Part shown: positions 1 to 6,959 of the stretch, piece after piece
Numbering within the stretch: position 1 is the first letter of the stretch
How the letters are laid out: each line of letters starts with the position of its first letter
NCBI GenBank assembly: GCA_011048855.1
Contig: DSCZ01000133.1
Span: 1 to 16,066, forward strand
DNA: 16,066 nt
Direction: 5' to 3'
Source: Desulfobacteraceae bacterium
GTDB lineage: Bacteria > Desulfobacterota > DSM-4660 > Desulfatiglandales > Desulfatiglandaceae
Program-made: the position numbers and the translations under genes
The notes under the pieces: generated by a model
The model's database searches: none
The model's input: the letters and a program-made list of their open reading frames with translations, nothing else
What the model was told of the DNA's origin: nothing

Positions 1-99
1 GTTTTCAAAGAGCAAACTGAAACTACCTGGGGCCAATTTAAAAATATTCTGACCTCATTTGCACTTGGCTCTCAGTTTGATCTTAAAACAGCTGCATGA
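1..99 (+). CDS. Possible C-terminal end of a gene cut by the window edge
   Basis: Frame 1 is open from the first base to a TGA at 97-99 and would encode the last 32 residues of a protein that starts outside the window. The peptide is plausible (it contains TWGQFKNILTSFALGSQFD), but I recognise no family, and an open run this short can occur by chance. If the region is a cassette array, this could be the end of the cassette gene preceding the attC-like site at 394-450, though the distance of about 300 bases is long for that. Confidence 0.25.
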   Translation, partial: VFKEQTETTWGQFKNILTSFALGSQFDLKTAA

Positions 100-477
100 C
101 TTTTTACGAGGTCATCAACGTTACCTTTTGACGAAAGGTAGCATTTGGAAAACGGAATTAACGTGACTACGGCCCATTCACCCGTCCACCACACCGGTTT
201 GCACAACATACCGAGCCAGACCCGGCCTCCTAGCAACAACGATGCCCATCCTGATGTTTTCTTTGGCCAGGTTGTCTCCAAATCCTTCCTGCCTATACGG
301 TTTCATCTTGGAATATCGATCAATTCCTGATATAAAATCAAACAATATAATTATACTGAGCCGGTAGATTTCCAAATAACAGCTTGCGGTTCAGTTCAAC
401 TATACTTTTTACGGTCGGCTTCGCGCCGTAAAAACTGTTATTCGTTAGACTCCGTAAGCACTCACGAGATTTGTCGT
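100..477. other. Non-coding stretch, no gene recognised
   Basis: I see no convincing gene on either strand. Short open frames on the minus strand (72-281 and 178-375) have no recognisable motif and no ribosome binding site I could identify. The stretch contains a small hairpin with a 7-bp stem (TACCTTT at 122-128 with AAAGGTA at 134-140) and, at its 3' end, the attC-like site listed separately. It may be decayed cassette sequence; that is an inference. Confidence 0.4.
394..450 (+). other. attC-like integron recombination site 1 (degenerate)
   Basis: The site runs from GTTCAAC (394-400, fits RYYYAAC) to GTTAGAC (444-450, fits GTTRRRY). These two outer boxes are complementary at 5 of 7 positions. 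Between them is a strong inner stem of 9 bp, TTTTTACGG (406-414) with CCGTAAAAA (426-434), closed by a small GC-rich loop. The total of 57 bp is the usual minimum length for attC. The gene behind it begins within 100 bases, as in gene cassettes. Alternatively the inner hairpin could be a terminator with weak boxes by chance. Confidence 0.45.
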
Positions 478-543
478 ATGATGAATCACGAGAGAGGTTG
501 GGCTGCTGGCCCAGTAACCGTAGTAAGAAAGGAGTTAGAACAA

Positions 544-855
544 ATGATCAAAGTGAGCGTGTTTTATCCGAATGAAGAAAGCAAAAAATTTGACATGGCG
601 TACTACTGTAATAAGCACATACCCATGGTCCAACAAAAGTTAGGAGCTGCGTGCAAGCGCGTGGCTGTAGAAGAGGGGCTGGGCGGCGCAGAGCCCGGAT
701 CACGGGCGACCTATATCGCCATGGGCCATCTATATTTCGATTCAGTAGGGGCATTTCAGAGCGCCTTCGGGCCCCACGCCGGAGCGATTATGGCAGATAT
801 CCCCAACTACACCGACATCCAGCCTACAATTCAGATCAGTGAAGTGAAAATATAG
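544..855 (+). CDS. EthD-family small protein
   Basis: This is a 103-residue protein of the EthD family, small dimeric ferredoxin-like (alpha+beta barrel) proteins. EthD itself is needed for ethyl tert-butyl ether breakdown, but most members have no assigned reaction. The family pattern is visible: a KVSVFYPN opening, FDMAYYCNKHIPMV (residues about 16-29), then a second half with GHLYFDSVGAFQSAFGPHA, and a final IQISEV strand. The ATG at 544 is preferred over an in-frame ATG at 478 because AAAGGAG (528-534) sits 9 bases upstream and the family starts at this methionine. The gene lies between two attC-like sites, so it may be a mobile cassette. It has no obvious defence role. Confidence 0.8.
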   Translation: MIKVSVFYPNEESKKFDMAYYCNKHIPMVQQKLGAACKRVAVEEGLGGAEPGSRATYIAMGHLYFDSVGAFQSAFGPHAGAIMADIPNYTDIQPTIQISEVKI

Positions 856-947
856 TAACGCGGGCACTGTATGCCACCATTGGCAGTTCGTCGGATTGCA
901 GCTTGCGTACTTGTACTTGTGAATAACAGTATAGGTGTCAACCCAGA

Positions 948-1004
948 GCCTAACCCGGTGCTCCAGCCGACTGTTAATCGAAGTGGCTGGACATATCGTT
1001 ATGC
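948..1004 (+). other. attC-like integron recombination site 2
   Basis: The left outer box GCCTAAC (948-954) fits RYYYAAC. The right outer box GTTATGC (998-1004) fits GTTRRRY at all but one position and is complementary to the left box at 6 of 7 positions. The inner stem is TCCAGCC (962-968) with GGCTGGA (985-991), 7 bp, separated from the outer stem by unpaired spacers as in attC. Total length is 57 bp. An antitoxin gene starts 27 bases after it. Toxin-antitoxin genes are common cassettes in chromosomal integrons, which supports the call. No integrase gene is in the window. Confidence 0.6.
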
Positions 1005-1030
1005 CCTATAAAAAAGAGAGGAGACACTTT

Positions 1031-1216
1031 ATGCAAACAGTGAAAGAAAAAATGATGGAGGTAATAGAATCTCAACCAGACGATGCGTCATATGAAGAGA
1101 TCATGCGAGAGTTAGCATTTGAGCGTATGGTCGATGGAGGACTTGAAGATTCAAGAAAGGGCCGAGTTGTTACAAATGAAGAAATGCAGCATCGTATTCG
1201 CACATGGCAAAGATAA
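1031..1216 (+). CDS. Type II antitoxin, partner of a RelE/ParE-type toxin
   Basis: This 61-residue acidic protein resembles small antitoxins found directly ahead of ParE/RelE toxins. The opening VKEKMMEVIESQPDDASYEEIM is typical of this group, followed by an ELAFERMVDGGLED segment and a charged tail with a VVTNEEMQHRI stretch. The ATG at 1031 follows a good ribosome binding site (GAGAGGAG, about 1015-1022). An upstream in-frame ATG at 1001 overlaps the attC-like box and is less likely. The 3' end overlaps the toxin start by 13 bases, the usual coupling. Because the toxin is broken, this would be an orphan antitoxin. Its DNA-binding fold cannot be assigned by eye. Confidence 0.65.
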   Translation: MQTVKEKMMEVIESQPDDASYEEIMRELAFERMVDGGLEDSRKGRVVTNEEMQHRIRTWQR

Positions 1217-1347
1217 GATGGACAGATGACGCCGGGAAATGGCTTCGAGACATTCACGATTATATTGCTTAAGACAATCCGGCTGCGGCTCAGAGAGTAA
1301 TTGCTGCGCTTCAAAGCCAGCCGGTTAAGGGTGCCCACATTTTTTAG
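1204..1347 (+). pseudogene. Broken ParE/RelE-family toxin fragment
   Basis: The reading frame beginning at ATG 1204 encodes MAKIRWTDDAGKWLRDIHDYIA, then a TAA stop (1270-1272), then DNPAAAQRVIAALQSQ in the same frame. This is the recognisable N-terminal half of a ParE/RelE-type ribonuclease or gyrase-poisoning toxin; family members usually have Glu or Ala where the stop now stands. A single base change (GAA to TAA) would explain it. Homology fades after about codon 38, and the frame ends at TAG 1345-1347, inside the region where pglX sequence begins. The toxin is therefore both interrupted and truncated. Confidence 0.65.
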
Positions 1348-3364
1348 TACTCATAAACCTTTTCTAGCACCCATTCGTTGTTCTCTTCATCATGCCTTAA
1401 AAGGCCAGACAGTCTTTATTCGTTTGCTCGCGCTTGAAGAAAAGGCAACAGGTTTGACTAAGGCTATCACATCCTTATCTAATAAACAAACTAGCGACAG
1501 CATGGCCTTCGTTGTCGATCCAGAATCTTTCCATCAGGTGCCTAGCGCGCCATTTTGCTACTGGGTCAGCAATTCCATGAAAGCCTTGTGGAAACGGCAG
1601 CCTTTGCTTACAGAATCGGATTGTCGTGTAAATCACGGAATGGCAACCAAACAGGATTTCCGATTCCTGCGTTTTTGGACGGAAGTGTCACCTGAACTTG
1701 TTGGACAAGAACGTCGCTGGGTTCTTTATGCCAAGGGCGGCACCTATTCACCATATTATTCGGATGTGCATTTACTGGTTGACTGGGTCCGTGATGGACG
1801 TGCAATTCACGAATACCTATGCGATCAGTATCCGTACCTTCATGGGAACACGGACTGGGTTTTACACCCTGAGTGTGATTATTTCTCATCTGGATTAACG
1901 TACAGCCGTAGAACGCAAAAAGGATTCAATGCTCGTGTTCTCCCAAGGGGTTGTCGTTTTGACAAGAATGGGCCAACTATAACCTGTTCACTCACTGGAG
2001 CGAATCTTTTCACCCTACTTGGATTGATCAACTCAAAAGCATTTCGTTCTCTGTTGGAACTGACCGTGGCTTTCGGTTCATACGAGATTGGGCTGTTAGA
2101 GCAGATGCCCATACCTACAGCTCTCTGGGTTGGGAAAGGCAAGATATGTTACAAAACGAGAGAATGCGTGAGAATTTTGCAGAAGCTTGACACAGCCAAC
2201 GAAGTTAGCCATGCGTTCCAAATGCCTGCGCTCTGTAAGGTGGACGGTTCTCAGATTAGGGATCGCTTGCAGGTTTGGGAAACTGAAGTGGTCGAAGCAC
2301 AAGCAAGAATGGTTCAATGCCAGGCTGAATTGGACGATATTATCTATTCACTCTATGCTATTTCAATTGAGGATCGACAGGCGTTAGAGCAATCGCTTGG
2401 GAATATTGGCGTCGAAGAGCTCATTGCATCGGAAGAGGCTAACGACGATTCCGATAACACCAACCAAACACGAGGAACAATTGATCATCGGCATGTGGTT
2501 TCAGACATTGTCTCATATGGGGTAGGAATTGCTATTGGCCGTTGGGATATCCGATTCGCCATGGGCAAATACCATCTGCCTGAACTCCCTGATCCCTTCG
2601 ACCCACTTCCTGTCTGTCCTCCCGGAATGCTCCAAGGGCCAGACGGTCTGCCCGCAAAGCCCGATGACGTGCCATCGAATTACCCAATCCGCATCGACTG
2701 GGATGGCATTCTGGTGGACGATCCTAAGCACCAAGACGACATTGTCCGTCGCGTCCGTGATGTGCTGGAGGTGATCTGGAAGGAGGGTGCCGAGGCTATT
2801 GAACGGGAGGCCTGCGAAATTCTGAGTGTGCGGGAACTGCGCGACTATTTCCGCAAGCCCGGAAACGGCGGTTTCTGGGTGGACCATATCAAGCGTTACT
2901 CCAAGAGCCGCAGGAAGGCCCCCATCTACTGGTATCTGCGCTCGGCCAAGGGCAATTATGGCCTCTGGCTCTACTACCACCGCCTGGACAAGGACATCCT
3001 TTTCAAGGCGCTGCTGAACTACGTGGAGCCCAAAATCCGCCTGGAAGAGGACCGACTGAAGACGCTGCGCGGACGGAAGGAAGCGGCGGGAAGCTCCGGC
3101 CGCGAGGCCAAGCAGATTGAAAAGGACATGGACCGTCAGGAGCAGTTCGTCTCCGAGCTGCGCGACTTCGCGGACAAGCTGCGCCGCGCGGCGAATCTTC
3201 ATCTTGAGACGGACCTTAACGACGGCGTGGTCCTCAACATCGCCCCATTGAGAGAATTAGTGCCCTGGAAAGAAGCTGAGAAGTACTGGGAGGAGCTTAT
3301 GGAGGGCAAATACGAATGGTCCTCGGTTGGAAAGCAGCTTCCAGAAAAGGGGTTGGTCAAATGA
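1301..3364 (+). CDS. pglX: BREX PglX, C-terminal remnant lacking the methyltransferase domain
   Basis: PglX is the adenine-specific DNA methyltransferase that marks host DNA and sets BREX specificity. Residues from about 38 onward match the target-recognition part, with SFHQVPSAPFCYWVS (76-90), NHGMATKQDF, and a YSRRTQKGFNARVLPRG segment. The last third shows the PglX tail: FRKPGNGGFWVDHIKRYSKS and a GNYGLWLYYHRLDKD stretch. Complete PglX proteins are roughly 1,150-1,200 residues; this frame has 687 and no NPPY or SAM-binding motif, so about 500 N-terminal residues are gone. The frame opens at a TTG just after an in-frame stop; the first ATG is 1502, with no good ribosome site. The upstream neighbour is a toxin fragment, so a deletion or insertion has removed the 5' end. 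Methylation is not expected from this gene alone. Confidence 0.8.
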   Translation: MLRFKASRLRVPTFFSTHKPFLAPIRCSLHHALKGQTVFIRLLALEEKATGLTKAITSLSNKQTSDSMAFVVDPESFHQVPSAPFCYWVSNSMKALWKRQPLLTESDCRVNHGMATKQDFRFLRFWTEVSPELVGQERRWVLYAKGGTYSPYYSDVHLLVDWVRDGRAIHEYLCDQYPYLHGNTDWVLHPECDYFSSGLTYSRRTQKGFNARVLPRGCRFDKNGPTITCSLTGANLFTLLGLINSKAFRSLLELTVAFGSYEIGLLEQMPIPTALWVGKGKICYKTRECVRILQKLDTANEVSHAFQMPALCKVDGSQIRDRLQVWETEVVEAQARMVQCQAELDDIIYSLYAISIEDRQALEQSLGNIGVEELIASEEANDDSDNTNQTRGTIDHRHVVSDIVSYGVGIAIGRWDIRFAMGKYHLPELPDPFDPLPVCPPGMLQGPDGLPAKPDDVPSNYPIRIDWDGILVDDPKHQDDIVRRVRDVLEVIWKEGAEAIEREACEILSVRELRDYFRKPGNGGFWVDHIKRYSKSRRKAPIYWYLRSAKGNYGLWLYYHRLDKDILFKALLNYVEPKIRLEEDRLKTLRGRKEAAGSSGREAKQIEKDMDRQEQFVSELRDFADKLRRAANLHLETDLNDGVVLNIAPLRELVPWKEAEKYWEELMEGKYEWSSVGKQLPEKGLVK

Positions 3365-4506
3365 ACAGCCGTAATGTTCAGAAACCGAAAGCAGTAGTAT
3401 TTCTTGGTGCTGGTGCCTCATGTGCAGAAGGCGCGCCCTCGCAAAGTAAGCTCTTTCGGGAATACTTCACCTATTACAATAGTCCGTGGAATCAAAGAGG
3501 TCTCCGTCATCGGTGGGATGAGGAACTGGCAATATTTTTCAAAACGTTCTTTGGGATTAACGTTGATGACATGGAGAGTATCAAGTTAGCAAGTTTTCCA
3601 ACATTCGAGGAAGTTCTCGGAATCATCGAGATTGCCGATTCCCAAAACGAGAGTTTTAAGGGTTGGGACACATCAGAGCATGTCCTCAGGTCTATCGGTT
3701 ATCAAAAACCACCACTTAAACATATGCATGACATATTGATCTTATTAATAGCTGAAATCCTTGATCACAAGCTTGGGGGACGAGCCGAACATCACCCTCG
3801 GCTTATTCAGTCATTGCACGATGCTGACTGGTTACATACTACGTCATTTATTAGCCTCAACTACGATATTCTTTTAGACAATGCTCTGCTGAAGGCTGAT
3901 GAAGATTTCGGCCTTGACTTGGATTACGCCATTGATTTCATAAATTTTGGCAATGAATGGCGGCAGCCTGATAAGAAAAAGAACATAAAGCTGTTTAAAT
4001 TGCATGGAAGTTTAAACTGGTTGTATTGCCCGACGTGCAGAACAATCAGGATCACGCCGAAGGAAAAAGGTGTTTGTCATCTCAAATGGAAGCGTGAAGA
4101 CTGTACTTGCAGCAAATGCGATACCCTTGCAGTTCCTATAGTCATACCACCCACATATTTTAAGGCGCTCTCGAACCTATATCTTCGGCAAATTTGGCAT
4201 ACTGCTGAGCAGGCACTAATGGAATGTGACCGACTCATTTTCTGTGGATACTCTTTCCCTGATGCCGACCTTCACATCCGATACCTGCTAAAGCGCGTAG
4301 AAATGAATCGGCAAAGTTCTCCGGAAGTATATATCGTCAATGAGCATAAAGGGAAGGATAAAACTGCACGACAGACGGAGCAGGATCGGCATTTGAGGTT
4401 CTTCCTCGAAAAGCATAAGGTCCACTGGACGCGGCTTTCATTTGAGGAATTTTGCATGAATCCGACATCCATTGAAGATTCATCCAAATGGGAAAAATTG
4501 GCATAG
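3361..4506 (+). CDS. SIR2-domain protein with zinc-binding cysteines (probable NADase effector)
   Basis: This is a 381-residue SIR2-like protein. The NAD-binding signature FLGAGAS lies at residues 14-20, SLNYD (165-169) provides the conserved Asn and Asp, and KLHGS (213-217) the conserved His. GYSFPDADLH (296-305) is the closing SIR2 motif. Right after the His motif is a cysteine cluster (C223, C226, C239, C248, C250, C253) that could hold zinc, as in the sirtuin zinc ribbon. Defence-type SIR2 proteins usually cleave NAD to stop phage growth; that activity is inferred here. The start at 3361 overlaps the pglX stop (ATGA), so translation is coupled; an earlier in-frame ATG at 3316 lies deep inside pglX. 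The gene is visibly AT-richer than the pglX tail and pglZ, suggesting it was inserted, probably with the next gene. Confidence 0.85.
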   Translation: MNSRNVQKPKAVVFLGAGASCAEGAPSQSKLFREYFTYYNSPWNQRGLRHRWDEELAIFFKTFFGINVDDMESIKLASFPTFEEVLGIIEIADSQNESFKGWDTSEHVLRSIGYQKPPLKHMHDILILLIAEILDHKLGGRAEHHPRLIQSLHDADWLHTTSFISLNYDILLDNALLKADEDFGLDLDYAIDFINFGNEWRQPDKKKNIKLFKLHGSLNWLYCPTCRTIRITPKEKGVCHLKWKREDCTCSKCDTLAVPIVIPPTYFKALSNLYLRQIWHTAEQALMECDRLIFCGYSFPDADLHIRYLLKRVEMNRQSSPEVYIVNEHKGKDKTARQTEQDRHLRFFLEKHKVHWTRLSFEEFCMNPTSIEDSSKWEKLA

Positions 4507-4527
4507 CAAGAAGGAGGAGCTCATCTT

Positions 4528-6273
4528 ATGGCGTTCCAGACACCAATAACGATAAAAGAAGCTGTAGAGAACGTTCATGCCAAGAAGTACTTGCTTCCGG
4601 CCATTCAGAGAGAGGTCGTCTGGGATGATGATCAGATAACACGCTTATTCGACTCATTGATGCGGGACTATCCAATCGGTTCTTTTCTCTTTTGGTATGT
4701 GAAAAAGAAAAACGCTGGTAATTACCAGTTCTATGAATTCGTCCGGGAATACCATGAAAAAGATAACTGCCATAATCCAAAGGCCAATGTAAGCGGACAG
4801 GATGACATAATTGGAATTCTCGATGGTCAGCAGCGCTTGACTTCCCTATACATCGGCCTCAGGGGTTCTTACGCCTATAAAGAACCGAGAAAGAGGTGGG
4901 ACAATCCCTTAGCTTTTCCAACTCGGAGGCTCTATCTCAACCTGCTCTCTCCAAGTAAGGGCAACGATCAAAGCGACATGCTGTTCGATTTCGCATTTCT
5001 TACGGATCAAGAAGCCAGCCAGAATGACGATGATACTTTCTGGTTCAATGTATCCGAGGTCTTAAACTTCTCTGAACTGTCGGAAGTGAGCGACTATCTG
5101 ATTGAAAATGGGCTGATGGACACCTCTGATAAGCAAGCTAAGCTATTTGCGAGTAAAACGCTCCATAAATTATGGTCGGTTGTTCACGAAAACAAGGTCA
5201 TCAATTACTTCCTTGAGAAAGACGAAAGCTTAGATAAGGTATTGAATATCTTCATAAGGGTTAACAGTGGAGGCACCATTTTAAGTTATTCCGACTTGCT
5301 GCTATCGATTGCGACTGCTCAATGGGAGCAGCGAGATGCGCGAGAGGAAGTTACTTCATTTGTTGATGAACTTAACAACATAGGCGACGGCTTTAACTTC
5401 GATAAGGACTTTGTTCTTAAAAGCAGCCTCTTCTTAAGCGACTTCAGAGACATTGCCTTTAAAGTCGATAATTTCAACAAGGCCAATATGCTTAAGATAG
5501 AAGAGCTTTGGGATGAAATAACGCAGTCCTTACGCGCAGCAGTTACGCTGGTGTCAGGCTTTGGATATTGCCGAGATACGCTTACTGCCAACTATGCCAT
5601 CATTCCGATAGCATATCATCTTAAGAAGATTGGCTTGCCAAAGAACTTTGATGTGGCAAACAAGTTCTCCGAGGACCGTAAAGCAATTCAGAGATGGCTG
5701 ATTCTTTCACTCGTAAAGCGAGCCTTCGGTGGTACGCCAGATTCGGTACTACGCCCAACACGAGAAGTGTTAAGGGAGAACTCCAACGGATTTCCCTTGG
5801 ATAGCATTATCGAAAAGTTCAAAAGAACGAACAAGTCGCTCTCTTTTGTAGAGGATGATATCGAAAACATGCTTTACTATCAATATGGTCAAGGCTACAC
5901 TTTCTCGACGCTTGTCTTGCTCTATCCGTCATTGGATTTTCGCAATAAGTTCCACATCGACCATATTCATCCCAGCAGCCATTTTACACGTGCTAAACTG
6001 CGCCGTCGGGGAATTCGGGAAGACGATATCGACTTTTACATGGGGCATGTAAATACACTTCCGAATCTGCAACTTCTGGAAGGCATTCCTAATCAAGAAA
6101 AGAACGATACACCCTTCGCAGAATGGTTTGAAGAAAAAGTAGAGGCAAAAGCTGATTACAAAAAACGTCACTATATTCCTGATGTGGATTTTTCTTTGGA
6201 GAATTACAAGGAGTTTATTGAAGAACGAAAAATTCTAATCCAAAACCGGCTGCGTGAGCTTCTGGGTGTATAA
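4528..6273 (+). CDS. GmrSD-family (DUF262 + DUF1524) type IV restriction endonuclease, BrxU-like
   Basis: This 581-residue protein has the fused GmrS-GmrD layout. The N-terminal DUF262 domain has AIQREVVW (25-32) and the nucleotide-binding signature DGQQRLTSL (99-107). The C-terminal DUF1524 domain is an HNH-type nuclease with H476-I-D478-H479-I-H481-P482, followed by NTLPNLQLLEGIPNQEK carrying conserved Asn residues. GmrSD enzymes use NTPs to cut modified, typically glucosylated hydroxymethylcytosine, phage DNA. BrxU, a relative encoded in a BREX locus of Escherichia fergusonii, complements BREX against phages with modified DNA. A strong AAGGAGGAG (4511-4519) sets the start, 21 bases after the SIR2 gene. 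pglZ follows after 14 bases. No key motif appears to be missing. The target modification cannot be read from sequence. Confidence 0.88.
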   Translation: MAFQTPITIKEAVENVHAKKYLLPAIQREVVWDDDQITRLFDSLMRDYPIGSFLFWYVKKKNAGNYQFYEFVREYHEKDNCHNPKANVSGQDDIIGILDGQQRLTSLYIGLRGSYAYKEPRKRWDNPLAFPTRRLYLNLLSPSKGNDQSDMLFDFAFLTDQEASQNDDDTFWFNVSEVLNFSELSEVSDYLIENGLMDTSDKQAKLFASKTLHKLWSVVHENKVINYFLEKDESLDKVLNIFIRVNSGGTILSYSDLLLSIATAQWEQRDAREEVTSFVDELNNIGDGFNFDKDFVLKSSLFLSDFRDIAFKVDNFNKANMLKIEELWDEITQSLRAAVTLVSGFGYCRDTLTANYAIIPIAYHLKKIGLPKNFDVANKFSEDRKAIQRWLILSLVKRAFGGTPDSVLRPTREVLRENSNGFPLDSIIEKFKRTNKSLSFVEDDIENMLYYQYGQGYTFSTLVLLYPSLDFRNKFHIDHIHPSSHFTRAKLRRRGIREDDIDFYMGHVNTLPNLQLLEGIPNQEKNDTPFAEWFEEKVEAKADYKKRHYIPDVDFSLENYKEFIEERKILIQNRLRELLGV

Positions 6274-6287
6274 GAGGACTATTTCGC

Positions 6288-6959
6288 ATGGCACATTTAG
6301 TAACAGACTACCTTAATAGCCTCATCTCTAAACAGGTCGAAGACAACGGCCTCGTGGTCTGGTACGACGCGGATGGCGCGTATGCCGGTGCTTTGGCGGC
6401 GCTAAACCTGCCCGACACCGCAGTTCTCCGTTATATGGGGAGTTTCATCCAGTTACGCTGGGAAATAGACCAAAAGCATCTCATGGACGGCGAAGGGGCA
6501 CCGCGCCTAGTGCTTTATGTGCCGATGGCTCAGGACCAGACCCATCATGCCCTCATCGAGCTGGAAGCTGCGGGCGTGATCATGCAGCCCGGCCAGCAGC
6601 CCCCGGCGCGCAACACCCGGCTGGCCGTTGTGGCTCGCAACGCACTGAAGGGCGTCCTAACAGATGAGGCGTTAGCTGAAGTGGAAAAACAGGCTGAGGC
6701 AGGCAAGTTGACCCTTGCTGAGCTAGATCTTTTAGCTGACAAAGGTCGCCAGCCCTCCGGGGTGCTTGCCCTCATATTCGGCACAGGCAACCCGCAGGAG
6801 CTTGCCCTCTCCTTCCTCGTCAGTGACCGACTTGACGAAAATATCACAAAGAAGGATGCGAAACATGAGCAGAGCTTTTGCGGAGAGACTTTGGTTTCGA
6901 TACGCCTGATAACGCGGCCCTCGCCGAGCTTCGTCAGCGCTTCGCCCGCCATGTGCTGA
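6288..6959 (+). CDS. pglZ: BREX PglZ, N-terminal half (split by a frame change)
   Basis: Residues 1 to about 194 match the N-terminal region of BREX PglZ, beginning with a VVWYDADGAY motif after a short helix, and continuing with LRWEIDQ and the RLVLYVP strand. The start has an AAGAGGA ribosome site (6272-6278) 9 bases upstream. Near 6869 the frame departs from homology: the zero frame runs on for about 29 unrelated residues to TGA 6957-6959, while the expected PglZ sequence continues in the -1 frame. Adding one base near 6869 would give KDAKHE joined to AELLRRDFGF, restoring one protein of about 861 residues, a normal PglZ length. This may be a true mutation or an assembly error. Read alone, this product lacks the phosphatase-like domain. 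Confidence 0.8.
   Translation: MAHLVTDYLNSLISKQVEDNGLVVWYDADGAYAGALAALNLPDTAVLRYMGSFIQLRWEIDQKHLMDGEGAPRLVLYVPMAQDQTHHALIELEAAGVIMQPGQQPPARNTRLAVVARNALKGVLTDEALAEVEKQAEAGKLTLAELDLLADKGRQPSGVLALIFGTGNPQELALSFLVSDRLDENITKKDAKHEQSFCGETLVSIRLITRPSPSFVSASPAMC

Noticed and set aside
478..543. Upstream start for the EthD-like gene at ATG 478
   Set aside because: The extra 22 residues do not resemble the family, and the good ribosome binding site serves ATG 544.
2513..3202. Minus-strand open frame of 229 codons
   Set aside because: It is antisense to the conserved C-terminal part of pglX and is explained by GC-rich third positions.
6869..6882. Programmed -1 ribosomal frameshift in pglZ
   Set aside because: No X XXY YYZ heptamer lies between the -1 frame stop (6866-6868) and the zero-frame stop. 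A missing base or plain reinitiation is simpler.
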